A stretch of 64,000 nucleotides of DNA, taken from contig NZ_NFLL01000003.1 of the NCBI RefSeq assembly GCF_002160895.1, positions 124,001-188,000 of the forward strand. The letters are read 5' to 3'. The notes beneath the pieces were generated by a model. It was given only the letters and a program-made list of their open reading frames with translations. It had not been told where the DNA came from and did no database searches. The position numbers were made by a program, and so were the translations under genes. This document shows, in pieces, positions 8,833-17,301 of the stretch (the first letter of the stretch is position 1; the number at the start of each line of letters is the position of its first letter). The DNA is from Faecalibacterium sp. An122. Its GTDB lineage: Bacteria > Bacillota > Clostridia > Oscillospirales > Ruminococcaceae.

Positions 8833-10896
8833 TCAGTTCTTCTGGACTGCCACCAGAACGCGGATCTTGTTGCCGGCGGTGCAGCCAAAGTTGTCGTACC
8901 AGCCGATCAGATAGTAGTCCTCGGTGTTGATTTGGGACAGGGTGGTGGGGAAGTACTGACCTTTGTACCAGAGGTAGACCTGCATATCATCAGCGGTCTC
9001 ATAGCGGGTGTCGCCGCTCTTGACCGAGGCCGCGCCCAATTGATCCACCATCACCGGCATCAGCTGGACCATAGATTTGACGGTGCCGCTGGCGCTCTTG
9101 CCCACGGCGATGCCGCCGGCAATCACCGGATACTTCACCGAGGTCTGCAGGGTGGTGTTTTCGCCGTCGATGTAGCAGACGTAGTTGGCGCCCTTGCCCA
9201 GGTAGCCCAGAACGCTGCTGAGGACGCCGCTGGTGTTGTCCGAAGCCACATTCAGCAGGTAGCTGATGATGCTGCTGGGGCTGCTGGTGAGGCTCTCCCA
9301 CAGGGTGCTGACGATGCTGCCGTCGATGATGCTGTAGAGGATCTCGCTGGTGCTGGGCAGGACGTTGTCGGCCAGGCTGCTGAGACTGTCGGTGGTGGTT
9401 GTGGTGTCGGAGCTGTCGTCCACAATGTTCACCAGGTTGCGCACGTCGTCCAGGACGCCGTAGGTCCACAGGTCGCCGGTGACGTCGTCCAGAATCAGGC
9501 GGTCGATCTCGCCCTGTTCGTTGGTGGTGTAGTAGCGGACGTCGTCACCCTTCAGTGTGACCCCCGCTAGTCGGCTGGGACGAATCGTCCCAGCTACACC
9601 CTCCGCCGTCGTATCCAGAATTTCCACGTTGTCGGCCAGGGTCATGCCGCCCAGAGCCGTGGCTGTGTCGTTGAAGGTGCCGCTGGTGGATTTCTCGTCG
9701 ATGCTTTTGACGCTCTCGCCGTTTTCGTCCACCGTGATCTGGACCAGCCAGCCGGCGGGAAAGTTGAGGTCTTTATCCACGTTGACGGTGCGGGTGACGC
9801 CGTCGCTGCAGGCGACGGTGACGCTCTGGAGCACGTCGGCTCCGTTGTTCTCGACCAGGCTCCGGGAGGAGGTCTGGACCACGCCGTAGAAGACCTGGTC
9901 GGCCTGCTCGCCGGTCAGAACCCGGACCACTTCGTCGTCCATGCCCAGCAGCAGGGTGACCACCTGGCCCACGCCGCCGCCGTTGAGGGAGGAGAGGACC
10001 GAGGCAGCCGACGAGGTGCCGATGGTGTACTCGGTGCCGGCCACCGTCACGGTGGTGGGGGCGCTGGCCGAGGGGCCTACGGCGGTGATCCGGCCGGCGG
10101 CCTTCTTGGTGTAGATCCAGACGGTCTGGGTGTTCTCGTTGTAGTAGTAGACGTCGTACTGGTTCAGCTCGGCGGAGGCGGAGACCTCCTCATTGCGGTA
10201 GATGGCGGTGGTGGTGAAGGGCAGCTGGGTGCCCTCAGCAGCCACAAAGGGGCCCTTCAGATTGCCCATCAGGATGGACGAGACATCCGCCCGGCCGTCG
10301 GTGATGGTGATGCCCAGGGTGTCGGCGTAGAGCTGGCCGTCGGCGTTCTGGACGGTGAGGGCGTTGTAGAGCAGCTGGGCGCCCTGTTCCACCGTGAGGA
10401 TCTCGCCCTGGGTGCAGGGCAGGTCGTCCCGCAGGCCCAGCTCATTGGCTTTATTCAACTGGGCGGTGGGGAAGGTGCCGCTCAGGGTAGTCACATCATA
10501 GCCCAGCAGGTTGAGGACAGCGGCGCAGGCCTCCTCCAGGGTGACGGTGTTGTCGGGGCGGAAGCTGCTGTCAGTGTAGCCGCTCATCCATCCCTGCTGG
10601 ACTGCGATGCGGATATAGGGAGCCAGCGCGTCGCTGCCGTTCACGTCCGAGAACAGGGTGCCTGTCGTACCCTGGGACGTGACACTCTCCCGGTAGGGAG
10701 AGAAGGCTACCAGCAGCTGCGCCAGCTGACCGCGGGTTAAAGAGGTTTCGGGGTTGGCGGCCTGGTCGGAGGTCAGGCCGCCCAGGATCAGGGCGGTCTG
10801 AACCGCCGTGTTGTAGCCGCTGGCCGAGGCGGGGATCACCAGCATGGTACATGCGAGGCAGACCGCCAGCAGCAGCGAGCAAAGTCGTTTTCTCAT
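8833..10896 (-). CDS. SLH-domain cell-surface protein
   Basis: A 687-residue secreted protein: a signal peptide ending in A-S-A near residue 25, then about three S-layer homology repeats to about residue 200 (LTRGQLAQLL, LFSDV, GYTDSSFRPDNTVT, EEACAAVLNLLGYD). The remainder, about 480 residues, is Ser/Thr/Val-rich, likely beta-structured and without a known domain. SLH repeats anchor proteins to cell-wall polymers. The start follows GGGAGG and lies only 22 bases after the ABC permease stop, so it is the fourth gene of the efflux operon. An in-frame palindromic insertion sits at about 9555-9600. Confidence 0.85.
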   Translation of the reverse strand: MRKRLCSLLLAVCLACTMLVIPASASGYNTAVQTALILGGLTSDQAANPETSLTRGQLAQLLVAFSPYRESVTSQGTTGTLFSDVNGSDALAPYIRIAVQQGWMSGYTDSSFRPDNTVTLEEACAAVLNLLGYDVTTLSGTFPTAQLNKANELGLRDDLPCTQGEILTVEQGAQLLYNALTVQNADGQLYADTLGITITDGRADVSSILMGNLKGPFVAAEGTQLPFTTTAIYRNEEVSASAELNQYDVYYYNENTQTVWIYTKKAAGRITAVGPSASAPTTVTVAGTEYTIGTSSAASVLSSLNGGGVGQVVTLLLGMDDEVVRVLTGEQADQVFYGVVQTSSRSLVENNGADVLQSVTVACSDGVTRTVNVDKDLNFPAGWLVQITVDENGESVKSIDEKSTSGTFNDTATALGGMTLADNVEILDTTAEGVAGTIRPSRLAGVTLKGDDVRYYTTNEQGEIDRLILDDVTGDLWTYGVLDDVRNLVNIVDDSSDTTTTTDSLSSLADNVLPSTSEILYSIIDGSIVSTLWESLTSSPSSIISYLLNVASDNTSGVLSSVLGYLGKGANYVCYIDGENTTLQTSVKYPVIAGGIAVGKSASGTVKSMVQLMPVMVDQLGAASVKSGDTRYETADDMQVYLWYKGQYFPTTLSQINTEDYYLIGWYDNFGCTAGNKIRVLVAVQKN
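9574..9594. repeat. Palindrome inside the SLH gene (likely short in-frame insertion)
   Basis: GCTGGGACGA (9574-9583) and TCGTCCCAGC (9585-9594) form a perfect 10-base inverted repeat around one base. The surrounding 45 or so bases encode GVAGTIRPSRLAGVTL with codons such as CTA, CGA, ACA and GTA that the rest of the gene avoids. This fits a small palindromic element inserted without breaking the reading frame. Confidence 0.6.
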
Positions 10897-10918
10897 CTTC
10901 TGTATTTCCTCCCTGTTC

Positions 10919-12118
10919 TCAGTCATAGCGCAGAGCTTCGATGGGATTGAGCCGCGCTGCGCGCTTGGCGGGCAGATAGCCAAACAGGATGCCGATGCCC
11001 ACCGAAACGCCAAAGGCGATGACCACCGAGCTGGGCGATGGGCTGACGGTCAGTTCCATGTCGGTCAGGATCATGGGCAGCACCTGGTTGGCTGCCGCCG
11101 AGACCAGATACCCCAGGACAATGCCGATGAGGCAGCCCAGCGCCGAGGTGGTGGCTGCTTCGATGACGAACAGCGCTAGCACCGAGCGCTCCTTGGCGCC
11201 CAGGGCCTTGCGGATGCCGATTTCGCGGGTCCGCTCGGTGACCGAGACCATCATGATGTTCATGATGCCGATGCCGCCCACCAGCAGCGATATGGCTGCA
11301 ATGGCGGTCAGGATGGTGATGACCATGTTGATCATCGAGGTCATGGTGTCCAGCATTTCGCTCATGCTGGTGACAAAGAAGCCTTCGTCCGAGTTGAGCA
11401 GCTTGGTCAGGGCGGCTTCAAACACCGCCACGCCCTCTGCGGCCTGGTTCTCATCCACCAGGGTGACTATATAGGAGTTGGCCGAGGTGCTCTTGATGAT
11501 CCGCAGGGCGGTGGTATAGGGGATAAAGACGCAGTCGTCGTCGCTGCCCTCCTGGGAGGTGGGGTCTGAGACCTGGGCCTCCAGGACGCCCACGATGGTG
11601 AACTTTTCGGGGCCCACCTTGAGGGTCTGGCCGATGCCGTTTCCGCCGTAGGCCACCCGGTTGAGGTAGTCGCCGATGACGCAGACCTTTTTGTTGTCCA
11701 CCAGGTCCACATACTGGATGCCGCGCCCTTCGGCGATGGTGTAGTTGGAGATGCCCAGATAGGTCTCACTGACGCCGCTGACGCTGGTTTCACCGTAGGT
11801 GTCGGTGTCGATCTTGACCGAGCCGTCCAGGCTGACCACCGGGGAAATGTCCTCGAACAGGTCGGGATTTTCCTCCACAATGTTGTAAACGTCCTCGATG
11901 GACACCATGCGGGAGCCGTAGCCCATGATGTTGACGGTCAGGGTGTTGGTGCCCATGGAGGAGAAGCTGTCTTTCATGCTGGCGGTCATGCCATTGCCTA
12001 GACCCACAATGACGATCACGGCCAGAATGCCGATGATGATGCCCAGCATGGTCAGCAGGGTGCGGAACTTGTTGCTCCAGATGTTTTTCAGCGCCTGGCG
12101 GAAGGTCTCATAGATCAT
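10919..12118 (-). CDS. MacB-type ABC transporter permease (FtsX family)
   Basis: A 399-residue permease: TM1 near residues 18-45 (MLGIIIGILAVIVIVGLG), a large extracytoplasmic MacB-like domain, then three TMs at about 275-395 including the I-G-I-M-N-I-M-M-V-S-V-T-E-R-T-R-E-I-G coupling region. This is the classic MacB/FtsX permease of type VII ABC systems, which move substrates from the outer membrane face outward rather than across the inner membrane. The start ATG overlaps the ATPase stop by four bases. The cargo (peptide, antibiotic or lipoprotein) is not evident. Confidence 0.9.
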   Translation of the reverse strand: MIYETFRQALKNIWSNKFRTLLTMLGIIIGILAVIVIVGLGNGMTASMKDSFSSMGTNTLTVNIMGYGSRMVSIEDVYNIVEENPDLFEDISPVVSLDGSVKIDTDTYGETSVSGVSETYLGISNYTIAEGRGIQYVDLVDNKKVCVIGDYLNRVAYGGNGIGQTLKVGPEKFTIVGVLEAQVSDPTSQEGSDDDCVFIPYTTALRIIKSTSANSYIVTLVDENQAAEGVAVFEAALTKLLNSDEGFFVTSMSEMLDTMTSMINMVITILTAIAAISLLVGGIGIMNIMMVSVTERTREIGIRKALGAKERSVLALFVIEAATTSALGCLIGIVLGYLVSAAANQVLPMILTDMELTVSPSPSSVVIAFGVSVGIGILFGYLPAKRAARLNPIEALRYD

Positions 12119-12855
12119 GGGGTGCCCTCCTGTTCCAGCGCGTAATTGGGATGGACCACCGCGTCGGGGGAATGGGCGTCGCCGTCGTAGACGATGCGGC
12201 CGTCCTCCAGCCGGATGATCCGTTCAGCCTGCACCGCGATGGAGTTGTCGTGGGTGATCAGGACCACCGTGTTGCCCTGGCGGTGCAGTTCCTGCAGCAT
12301 CCCCAGCACTTCCCGGCCGGTGTGGCTGTCCAGCGCGCCGGTGGGCTCGTCGGCCAGAATCACCGCCGGATCGCCGGCCAGGGCCCGGGCGATGGAGGCG
12401 CGCTGCTGCTGGCCGCCGGACAGCTGGCTGGGCTTGTTGTGGAGCTTTTTGCCCAGCCCCACCTGTTCCAGGGCGGCTTTGGCCCGACGGTACCGCTCCG
12501 AGGTGGAAACGCCGGCGTAGATCAGGGGGACTTCCACGTTCTCCATCAGATCCAGCTTGGGCAGAAGGTTGTACTGCTGGAAGATAAAGCCCAGCATTTC
12601 GTTGCGGATTTCGGCCAGCTCGTTGGTGCCCATGCTGCCCACATCCCGGCCGTTCAGCTTGTAGGTGCCCTCGGTGGGGACGTCCAGACAGCCGATGATG
12701 TTCATGCAGGTGGATTTGCCCGAGCCGGACTGGCCCACGATGGCCACAAACTCTCCCTTGTTGATCTGCATCGAGATATGATCGGCGGCCTTCACCAGGG
12801 TATCGCCCATCTGGTAGTACTTGCAGACCGAATCAAACTCAATCAGTGCGCTCAT
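12115..12855 (-). CDS. MacB/LolD-type ABC transporter ATP-binding protein
   Basis: A 246-residue ATPase with Walker A G-Q-S-G-S-G-K-S-T, a Q-loop in F-I-F-Q-Q-Y-N-L-L, signature L-S-G-G-Q-Q-Q-R, Walker B V-I-L-A-D-E-P-T and the switch histidine in L-I-T-H-D. All catalytic residues are present. The Q-Q-Y-N-L-L segment is typical of the MacB/LolD/FtsE group. It overlaps the upstream adaptor gene and the downstream permease by four bases each, so the three subunits are translationally coupled. Confidence 0.92.
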   Translation of the reverse strand: MSALIEFDSVCKYYQMGDTLVKAADHISMQINKGEFVAIVGQSGSGKSTCMNIIGCLDVPTEGTYKLNGRDVGSMGTNELAEIRNEMLGFIFQQYNLLPKLDLMENVEVPLIYAGVSTSERYRRAKAALEQVGLGKKLHNKPSQLSGGQQQRASIARALAGDPAVILADEPTGALDSHTGREVLGMLQELHRQGNTVVLITHDNSIAVQAERIIRLEDGRIVYDGDAHSPDAVVHPNYALEQEGTP

Positions 12856-13763
12856 CGCATCCCACCTCCCGGTGCGCCGCCGCTGGGCATACCGCCTCCG
12901 CTGGGCATGCCGCCCATGCCGCCGGGCATCATCATGCCGTCGCTGCCGGTGGAGGAGATGGTGGCGGCGGTGGAGTCATAGGCCACCGTGTCGCCTTCCT
13001 GGAGGCCGCTGGTGATGGCGATGTAGTTGTCATCGCTGACGCCGGTCTCCACTTTGACGTAGACATAGCCGTCGGGGGCGGTCATGCCGTCCGCTGCGTT
13101 GGCTGCGCTGGGGGAGTCCTCGGTCACCAGGACGTAGCCGCCCCGGACCACTGCGGCATTGGGGATGGACAGGGCGGCGTCGGCGGCGGGGAAGCTGAGG
13201 GTCAGCAGCAGGGAGGAGTTATCCCGAATGGTGGCGATCTCCTGCCCGGCCGAGACGGCGTCTCCCGGGGCCACGTCGATGGAAATGACGGTGCCGCCGA
13301 TGTCGGTGCGGACGTATTGGGCGTTGACGGCGTCGTCGTAATCCCGCTGGGCCTGGTCCACCGAGAGCTCGGCTTTCTCCACGTTGTTGATGGCGTCGGA
13401 GCTGTCGACGGTGTAGAGGATGGTGCCCTTCTCCACCATGTCGCCCTCTTCAAAGTCGGATGTCAGCACGTCGCCCCGGACCAGGGACCGGACCTCGTAG
13501 GTTTCGGCGGCCTCGATGGTGCCGGACTCACTGAATACGTTGACAATGCTCCGAAGCTCCGGCTCCACCTCGATGTACTCCACACCGGCGGAGGCCGGCT
13601 GCGCCATCACCTTGGGGATGAGGATCGCAGCGCCTGCGGCGGCCACACAGACCACAGCGGCGGTGGGTTTCCAGTGGCGCCTGAAAAAGGACGTAAGGCC
13701 CTTTCCGCCCGGAGCAGCCGGGCGCGGCGCGGTGGAGTCCTCCGGTTGTTTTTTCCTGAACAT
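12852..13763 (-). CDS. MacA/HlyD-type membrane fusion protein with Met/Gly-rich tail
   Basis: A 303-residue periplasmic-adaptor-type protein: an N-terminal TM anchor (about 30-50), a biotinyl-lipoyl-like barrel (ETYEVRSLVRGDV and TDIGGTVISIDV halves) interrupted by a very short helical region (VEKAELSVDQAQRDYDDAV), and a beta-barrel domain. The C-terminal 30 residues are almost only Gly, Met, Pro and Ser (GGMPSGG repeats). The ATG at 13763 follows AGGAGGGG by 11 bases; residues upstream in the open frame lie across the promoter. It is the first gene of the operon MacA-ATPase-permease-SLH protein. Confidence 0.85.
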   Translation of the reverse strand: MFRKKQPEDSTAPRPAAPGGKGLTSFFRRHWKPTAAVVCVAAAGAAILIPKVMAQPASAGVEYIEVEPELRSIVNVFSESGTIEAAETYEVRSLVRGDVLTSDFEEGDMVEKGTILYTVDSSDAINNVEKAELSVDQAQRDYDDAVNAQYVRTDIGGTVISIDVAPGDAVSAGQEIATIRDNSSLLLTLSFPAADAALSIPNAAVVRGGYVLVTEDSPSAANAADGMTAPDGYVYVKVETGVSDDNYIAITSGLQEGDTVAYDSTAATISSTGSDGMMMPGGMGGMPSGGGMPSGGAPGGGMR

Positions 13764-13880
13764 GATATGTGATGCCCCTCCTTTTGGGTTTGCCAGCGGC
13801 GTGCCGGGCCCGGGACCGTGGGTCCTGTATCCGACGCCGGTCGGAATGGTCCGGCAGCCAGGCTCCTCTGGACAGTTTGA

Positions 13881-13934
13881 AGAATACAGGACGAATCTTA
13901 GGAATCGCCGTAAAAAAACCTTAAGACGCCTTAA
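13881..13934 (-). promoter_or_regulatory. Efflux operon promoter with TTAAG direct-repeat operator
   Basis: On the minus strand a TATTCT -10 element (13881-13886) has no good -35. Thirty-four bases upstream lie two TTAAG boxes at a 10-base period (13920-13924 and 13930-13934). A further CTAAG lies at 13897-13901. Two half-sites one helix turn apart are typical of OmpR-family regulators acting as activators. The same boxes at the same distance occur before the response regulator gene (16090-16143). Confidence 0.6.
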
Positions 13935-13965
13935 GGAGGGTGAAGTTTTTATGAACCCGGGACAC

Positions 13966-14012
13966 AAAAAGCGGCGCAGCAGGCGGGTTTATCCCATCTG
14001 CTGCGCCGCTTT
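13966..14012 (-). terminator. Terminator of the two-component operon
   Basis: A 15-base perfect stem (AAAGCGGCGCAGCAG, 13968-13982, with 13998-14012) is followed on the minus strand by TTTTT. It lies just after the histidine kinase stop. Confidence 0.88.
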
Positions 14013-14024
14013 AGGGCGCTGGAT

Positions 14025-15329
14025 TCAGGAATTGACAGGGAACAGGAGGGTGATGCAGAACCGGCGGCCGTCGCTTTCGGCGCGGCTGTCGGCGTGCATT
14101 TTCTCCATCATGGTCTGGATGCTGACAAGGCCCACCTTGGTGCTTTCCACCGAATCGGTGTCGGACAGGGTAACGTTGGCGAACGCCAGCCCGGCGTCGT
14201 CCTCCTCCCGCACAAAGGTGACCGACACCGGATGGGCCGGGTCGGCGTATTTAAGGATGTTGGAGGTAATGTTGTCCAGAATCCGCCGGATGTAGGGCTC
14301 GTAGACGGTCAGGGACAAATCCTCGCTGCCCAGGTTCAAAGTACAGATGAAGCCGTGCTGCTGCAGCTGGTCCACCATTTCGGCCAGAGGCCCCTCGAAA
14401 ATCTGGGACAGGCTGGCGGGCTGGTCCAGCATCACCGGGCTGTCCCGGGTGACCAGAGCATACTCGAACAGGTTGTCCGACAGGTGTTTGATCTGGCGGG
14501 CCTTGCGGTCGATTTTGGCCAGATAATCCTGCAGCTGCTGCTCGTCCTGGTATTTGTGACACCGGACGATTTCGGTGTAGAGCAGCAGGGTGGTCAGAGG
14601 GGTGCGCAGGTCGTGGGACATCTGGGTGATGAGGTTTTTGACCTTGGCGGAAGTTTCGGCCTCCTGCTGATGCTGGCGGCGGAGGGTCAGGCGCATGGAG
14701 TCCAGGCAGGAGGCCAGGGTGGTGAGCTCATCGCTGCCCTGGACCGTGATGCTGTGATCCAGATCCCCGCCCTCCATGGCCTGGATTTCGTCGCTCAAGA
14801 GACATATGTACCGCACAATCCGGCGGCAGCCCAGCAAGAAGACGGCTAGGAACAGCCCCAGACAGAAGATCAGGAGGACGGTGGTCCCCAGCAGCTCATA
14901 GGTGCGGATGGTGTTGCAGTAGAGCAGGGCCTCAAAGTCCCCGTCGGCAAAATGGATGGTGGCATAGGGCTGCCAGTCGTAGAAGGGGACCCGCTGGTCC
15001 TGTTCGCCCTTGATTTCCCGCCCCGGGGCAAAGGAGCTGTAGACCAGGACGTGGTCCCGGTACAGCTCCAGCAGGGTCAGGTTGTGCTTCTGGACCCAGT
15101 CGGTGATGGGACGAACGTCCTTGCTGGACAGGTTTTCCTCGGTGACAAAGGTCTGAAACTCCTCCAGCTGGCGAGCGGTCTCCCGCTGGATGAAATTGGT
15201 CTGGTCCACATAGGCGGTCAGAGCAAACCGGAAGGCCAGCCGGCTGGTGGCAAACAGCAGCAGAGAGCCCAGCCCGGCGAACACCAGCAGCCGGATGAAC
15301 TGGGCTGTAATTCCGTCCCGCTTATTCAT
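14025..15329 (-). CDS. Sensor histidine kinase
   Basis: A 434-residue kinase: TM1 near residues 13-33, an extracytoplasmic sensor of about 110 residues, TM2 near 140-160, a HAMP-like linker, a HisKA domain with the phospho-acceptor in M-S-H-D-L-R-T-P-L, and an ATPase domain with an N-box (I-L-D-N-I-T-S-N-I). The ATPase G1/G2 motifs are divergent: the usual D-x-G-x-G is not obvious near the D-T-D-S-V-E-S-T-K-V-G-L segment, as in some VanS-like kinases. The ATG at 15329 overlaps the response regulator stop by 8 bases. It probably controls its own operon and the neighbouring efflux operon. Confidence 0.87.
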   Translation of the reverse strand: MNKRDGITAQFIRLLVFAGLGSLLLFATSRLAFRFALTAYVDQTNFIQRETARQLEEFQTFVTEENLSSKDVRPITDWVQKHNLTLLELYRDHVLVYSSFAPGREIKGEQDQRVPFYDWQPYATIHFADGDFEALLYCNTIRTYELLGTTVLLIFCLGLFLAVFLLGCRRIVRYICLLSDEIQAMEGGDLDHSITVQGSDELTTLASCLDSMRLTLRRQHQQEAETSAKVKNLITQMSHDLRTPLTTLLLYTEIVRCHKYQDEQQLQDYLAKIDRKARQIKHLSDNLFEYALVTRDSPVMLDQPASLSQIFEGPLAEMVDQLQQHGFICTLNLGSEDLSLTVYEPYIRRILDNITSNILKYADPAHPVSVTFVREEDDAGLAFANVTLSDTDSVESTKVGLVSIQTMMEKMHADSRAESDGRRFCITLLFPVNS

Positions 15330-16050
15330 GGTCGTCCTCTCCGCCGTTGGTGAAATGATAGCCCTTGCCCCAGACGGTACAGATGCGGCGGGGAGACTGG
15401 GGGTCCTCCTCGATCTTGGTCCGCAGGTTGCGGATGTGGACCATGACGGTGCCGTTGGACACATAGTAATAGGGCTCGTTCCACACCAGCTCGTAGAGGG
15501 TCTGGACCGGGAAAATCCGCTGGGGGTTCTGCATCAGAAGCCGCAGGATTTTGTATTCGGTCTCGGTGAGGTTGACCTCCCGGCCGTCCACCCAGACCCG
15601 GTTGCAGTCCAGCTCCAGCTGGACCCCGTGGGCGCACAGCCGCTTGGCCGCAGGGGCCGCGCCGGGCTTGGCTTTGCCCTGATAGACGCAGTAGCGGCGC
15701 AGCAGCGCCTTGACCCGGGCGCTCAGCTCGGCGAAGGAAAAGGGTTTGGCCAGATAGTCGTCCCCGCCCGCCGTCAGGCCCAGCAGTTTGTCCGATTCCT
15801 GGGACTTGGCGGTCAGAAACAGGATGGGAACGGTGGAAATTTTCCGCAGCTCCTCACAGACCCGCAGCCCCGACATGCCCGGCATCATCACGTCCAGGAT
15901 CACCAGGTCCACTTCCGAGGAGAATAGTTTCAGGGCCTTGGGGCCGTTTTCGGCCTCCAGGATGCGGTAGCCCTCGCCGGCCAGCAAAATCCGCACGCCG
16001 TCCCGGATGTCGGCGTCGTCCTCGGCAATCAAAATGGTCTGTTCTGCCAT
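15322..16050 (-). CDS. OmpR/PhoB-family response regulator
   Basis: A 242-residue regulator. The receiver domain (about 1-120) has acidic residues in A-E-D-D-A-D and the acceptor Asp in L-V-I-L-D-V-M-M-P; the C-terminal winged helix (about 145-240) ends in the recognition-helix and wing sequence V-M-V-H-I-R-N-L-R-x-K-I-E. This is the OmpR/PhoB class, closest in look to VanR-type regulators. The ATG at 16050 is used because GAGAGG lies nine bases upstream. Its promoter carries TTAAG-type direct repeats also found before the efflux operon, so autoregulation and control of efflux are likely. Confidence 0.9.
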   Translation of the reverse strand: MAEQTILIAEDDADIRDGVRILLAGEGYRILEAENGPKALKLFSSEVDLVILDVMMPGMSGLRVCEELRKISTVPILFLTAKSQESDKLLGLTAGGDDYLAKPFSFAELSARVKALLRRYCVYQGKAKPGAAPAAKRLCAHGVQLELDCNRVWVDGREVNLTETEYKILRLLMQNPQRIFPVQTLYELVWNEPYYYVSNGTVMVHIRNLRTKIEEDPQSPRRICTVWGKGYHFTNGGEDDHE

Positions 16051-16089
16051 GGTATCGCTTCCTCTCTGGATCATCTCAGTCTCAATCTA

Positions 16090-16143
16090 AGTATAATGGA
16101 GAGATCTTGTGATTTCCATGAAATTTTTCTTAGGAAATCTTAA
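16090..16143 (-). promoter_or_regulatory. Two-component operon promoter with TTAAG/CTAAG operator
   Basis: On the minus strand TATACT (16090-16095) is the -10. CTAAG (16129-16133) and TTAAG (16139-16143) boxes lie at a 10-base period, 34 bases upstream of the -10, the same geometry as at 13881-13934. The -35 position is poor (TGGAAA), as expected for an activated promoter. Confidence 0.6.
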
Positions 16144-16162
16144 AATGCGGCCAGGACAGCGG

Positions 16163-16202
16163 AAAAACAAAACCAGGGCGTCCCCGGCGGGACGCCCTGG
16201 TT
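16163..16202 (-). terminator. Terminator of the mod/moa operon
   Basis: A 14-base perfect stem (AACCAGGGCGTCCC with GGGACGCCCTGGTT) is followed on the minus strand by TTTGTTTTT. It ends the operon after modC. Confidence 0.85.
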
Positions 16203-16251
16203 GTTGTATAACGACAGACCGCTTGGCCTGGATCTGCGCCCTGCGGATGCC

Positions 16252-17301
16252 TTATCCCCGCAGAGGCATGATGTCCTCCGGCGCGGCGGACAGACAGGCG
16301 GGGGCCAGGGGCTGGCCGTCGGTGAGGGTGGTCTTGGAGATCTTCCACCACAGACGGGTTTCGCCGTCGGGGGCGGTGCAGATGAGATTCCAGTCGAAGG
16401 GATTTTCGCTGGTGGAGGTGACCTTCACCGGCAGGGCGTTGCAGGCGTCCGGCGGGCAGGGGGTAAAGTTGTGGGCCCGCACGCCGACGGCGTTGCAGTC
16501 GGGGGGCACCGGCTGGGCCAGGCGCAGATCGACGCCCCAGCCGGTCAGGCGGACGGTGTGGCCGTCCACCGGGGTGCAGGGCAGAATGTTCTTGCAGCCG
16601 GTGAGCCGGGCGGCGGTGACACTCTGCGGGTCGGCAAAGACCTCCTTGGTGGGGCCGGCCCGCAGCACCTGGCCGTCGTCCATGACGATCATCTCCCGGC
16701 ACAGGCGGTAGGCCTCGTCCCGGTTGTGGGTGACCAGCAGGGTGGTGCCTGCAAAAGAGGACAGCAGGCTGCCCACTTCGCTCTCCACTTCTTCCCGCAG
16801 GTAGCTGTCCAGGGCGCTGAAAGGCTCGTCCAGCATCAGGATGCGGGGGCGGCCCACCAGGATGCGGGCCAGGGCGGTGCGCTGCTGCTGGCCGCCGGAC
16901 AGCTGGGACGGGCGGTGCCGGGCCACCTCTTCCAGGCGCATGGCCCGCAGCATATCCCGGCAGCGGGCCCGGCGGGCGGCGGGGTCTTTTTCGGCCTGCA
17001 GGCCGCAGAGGATGTTCTGTTCCACCGTCATGTTGGGGAACAGGGCATAGTTCTGGAACAGCAGCCCCACGCCCCGCTGCTGGGGCGGCAGGTCGATGCC
17101 TTTTTCGCTGTCAAACAGCACCCGGCCGTCCAGCACAATGCGGCCCCGGTCGGGCTTGACGATGCCGGCGATGCAGCGAAGGGTCATGCTTTTGCCGCAG
17201 CCCGAGGCCCCCAGAATCGCCGTGGCGGTGTTTCCGGCGGTGAATCGGGACCGGAGGGTAAAGCCGTCAAAGGCTTTTTCAATGTTGACTTCCAGGCTCA
17301 T
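16252..17301 (-). CDS. modC: ModC-type molybdate/tungstate ABC transporter ATP-binding protein
   Basis: A 349-residue ATPase with Walker A G-A-S-G-C-G-K-S, signature L-S-G-G-Q-Q-Q-R, Walker B I-L-M-L-D-E-P-F and switch H in L-V-T-H-N. The C-terminal 110 residues form a TOBE/MOP-like region rather than a full di-MOP domain. It energises oxyanion import with ModB and ModA. The start ATG (17301) overlaps the permease stop by four bases; the longer open frame upstream lies inside modB. It is the last gene of the cofactor/uptake operon. Molybdate and tungstate transporters of this class cannot be told apart by the ATPase. Confidence 0.88.
   Translation of the reverse strand: MSLEVNIEKAFDGFTLRSRFTAGNTATAILGASGCGKSMTLRCIAGIVKPDRGRIVLDGRVLFDSEKGIDLPPQQRGVGLLFQNYALFPNMTVEQNILCGLQAEKDPAARRARCRDMLRAMRLEEVARHRPSQLSGGQQQRTALARILVGRPRILMLDEPFSALDSYLREEVESEVGSLLSSFAGTTLLVTHNRDEAYRLCREMIVMDDGQVLRAGPTKEVFADPQSVTAARLTGCKNILPCTPVDGHTVRLTGWGVDLRLAQPVPPDCNAVGVRAHNFTPCPPDACNALPVKVTSTSENPFDWNLICTAPDGETRLWWKISKTTLTDGQPLAPACLSAAPEDIMPLRG

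Noticed and set aside
13951-14295. A plus-strand ORF with AAGGAGG starting at 13951
   Set aside because: It runs through the kinase terminator hairpin and antisense into the kinase; the ribosome-like sequence is part of the TTAAG operator region.
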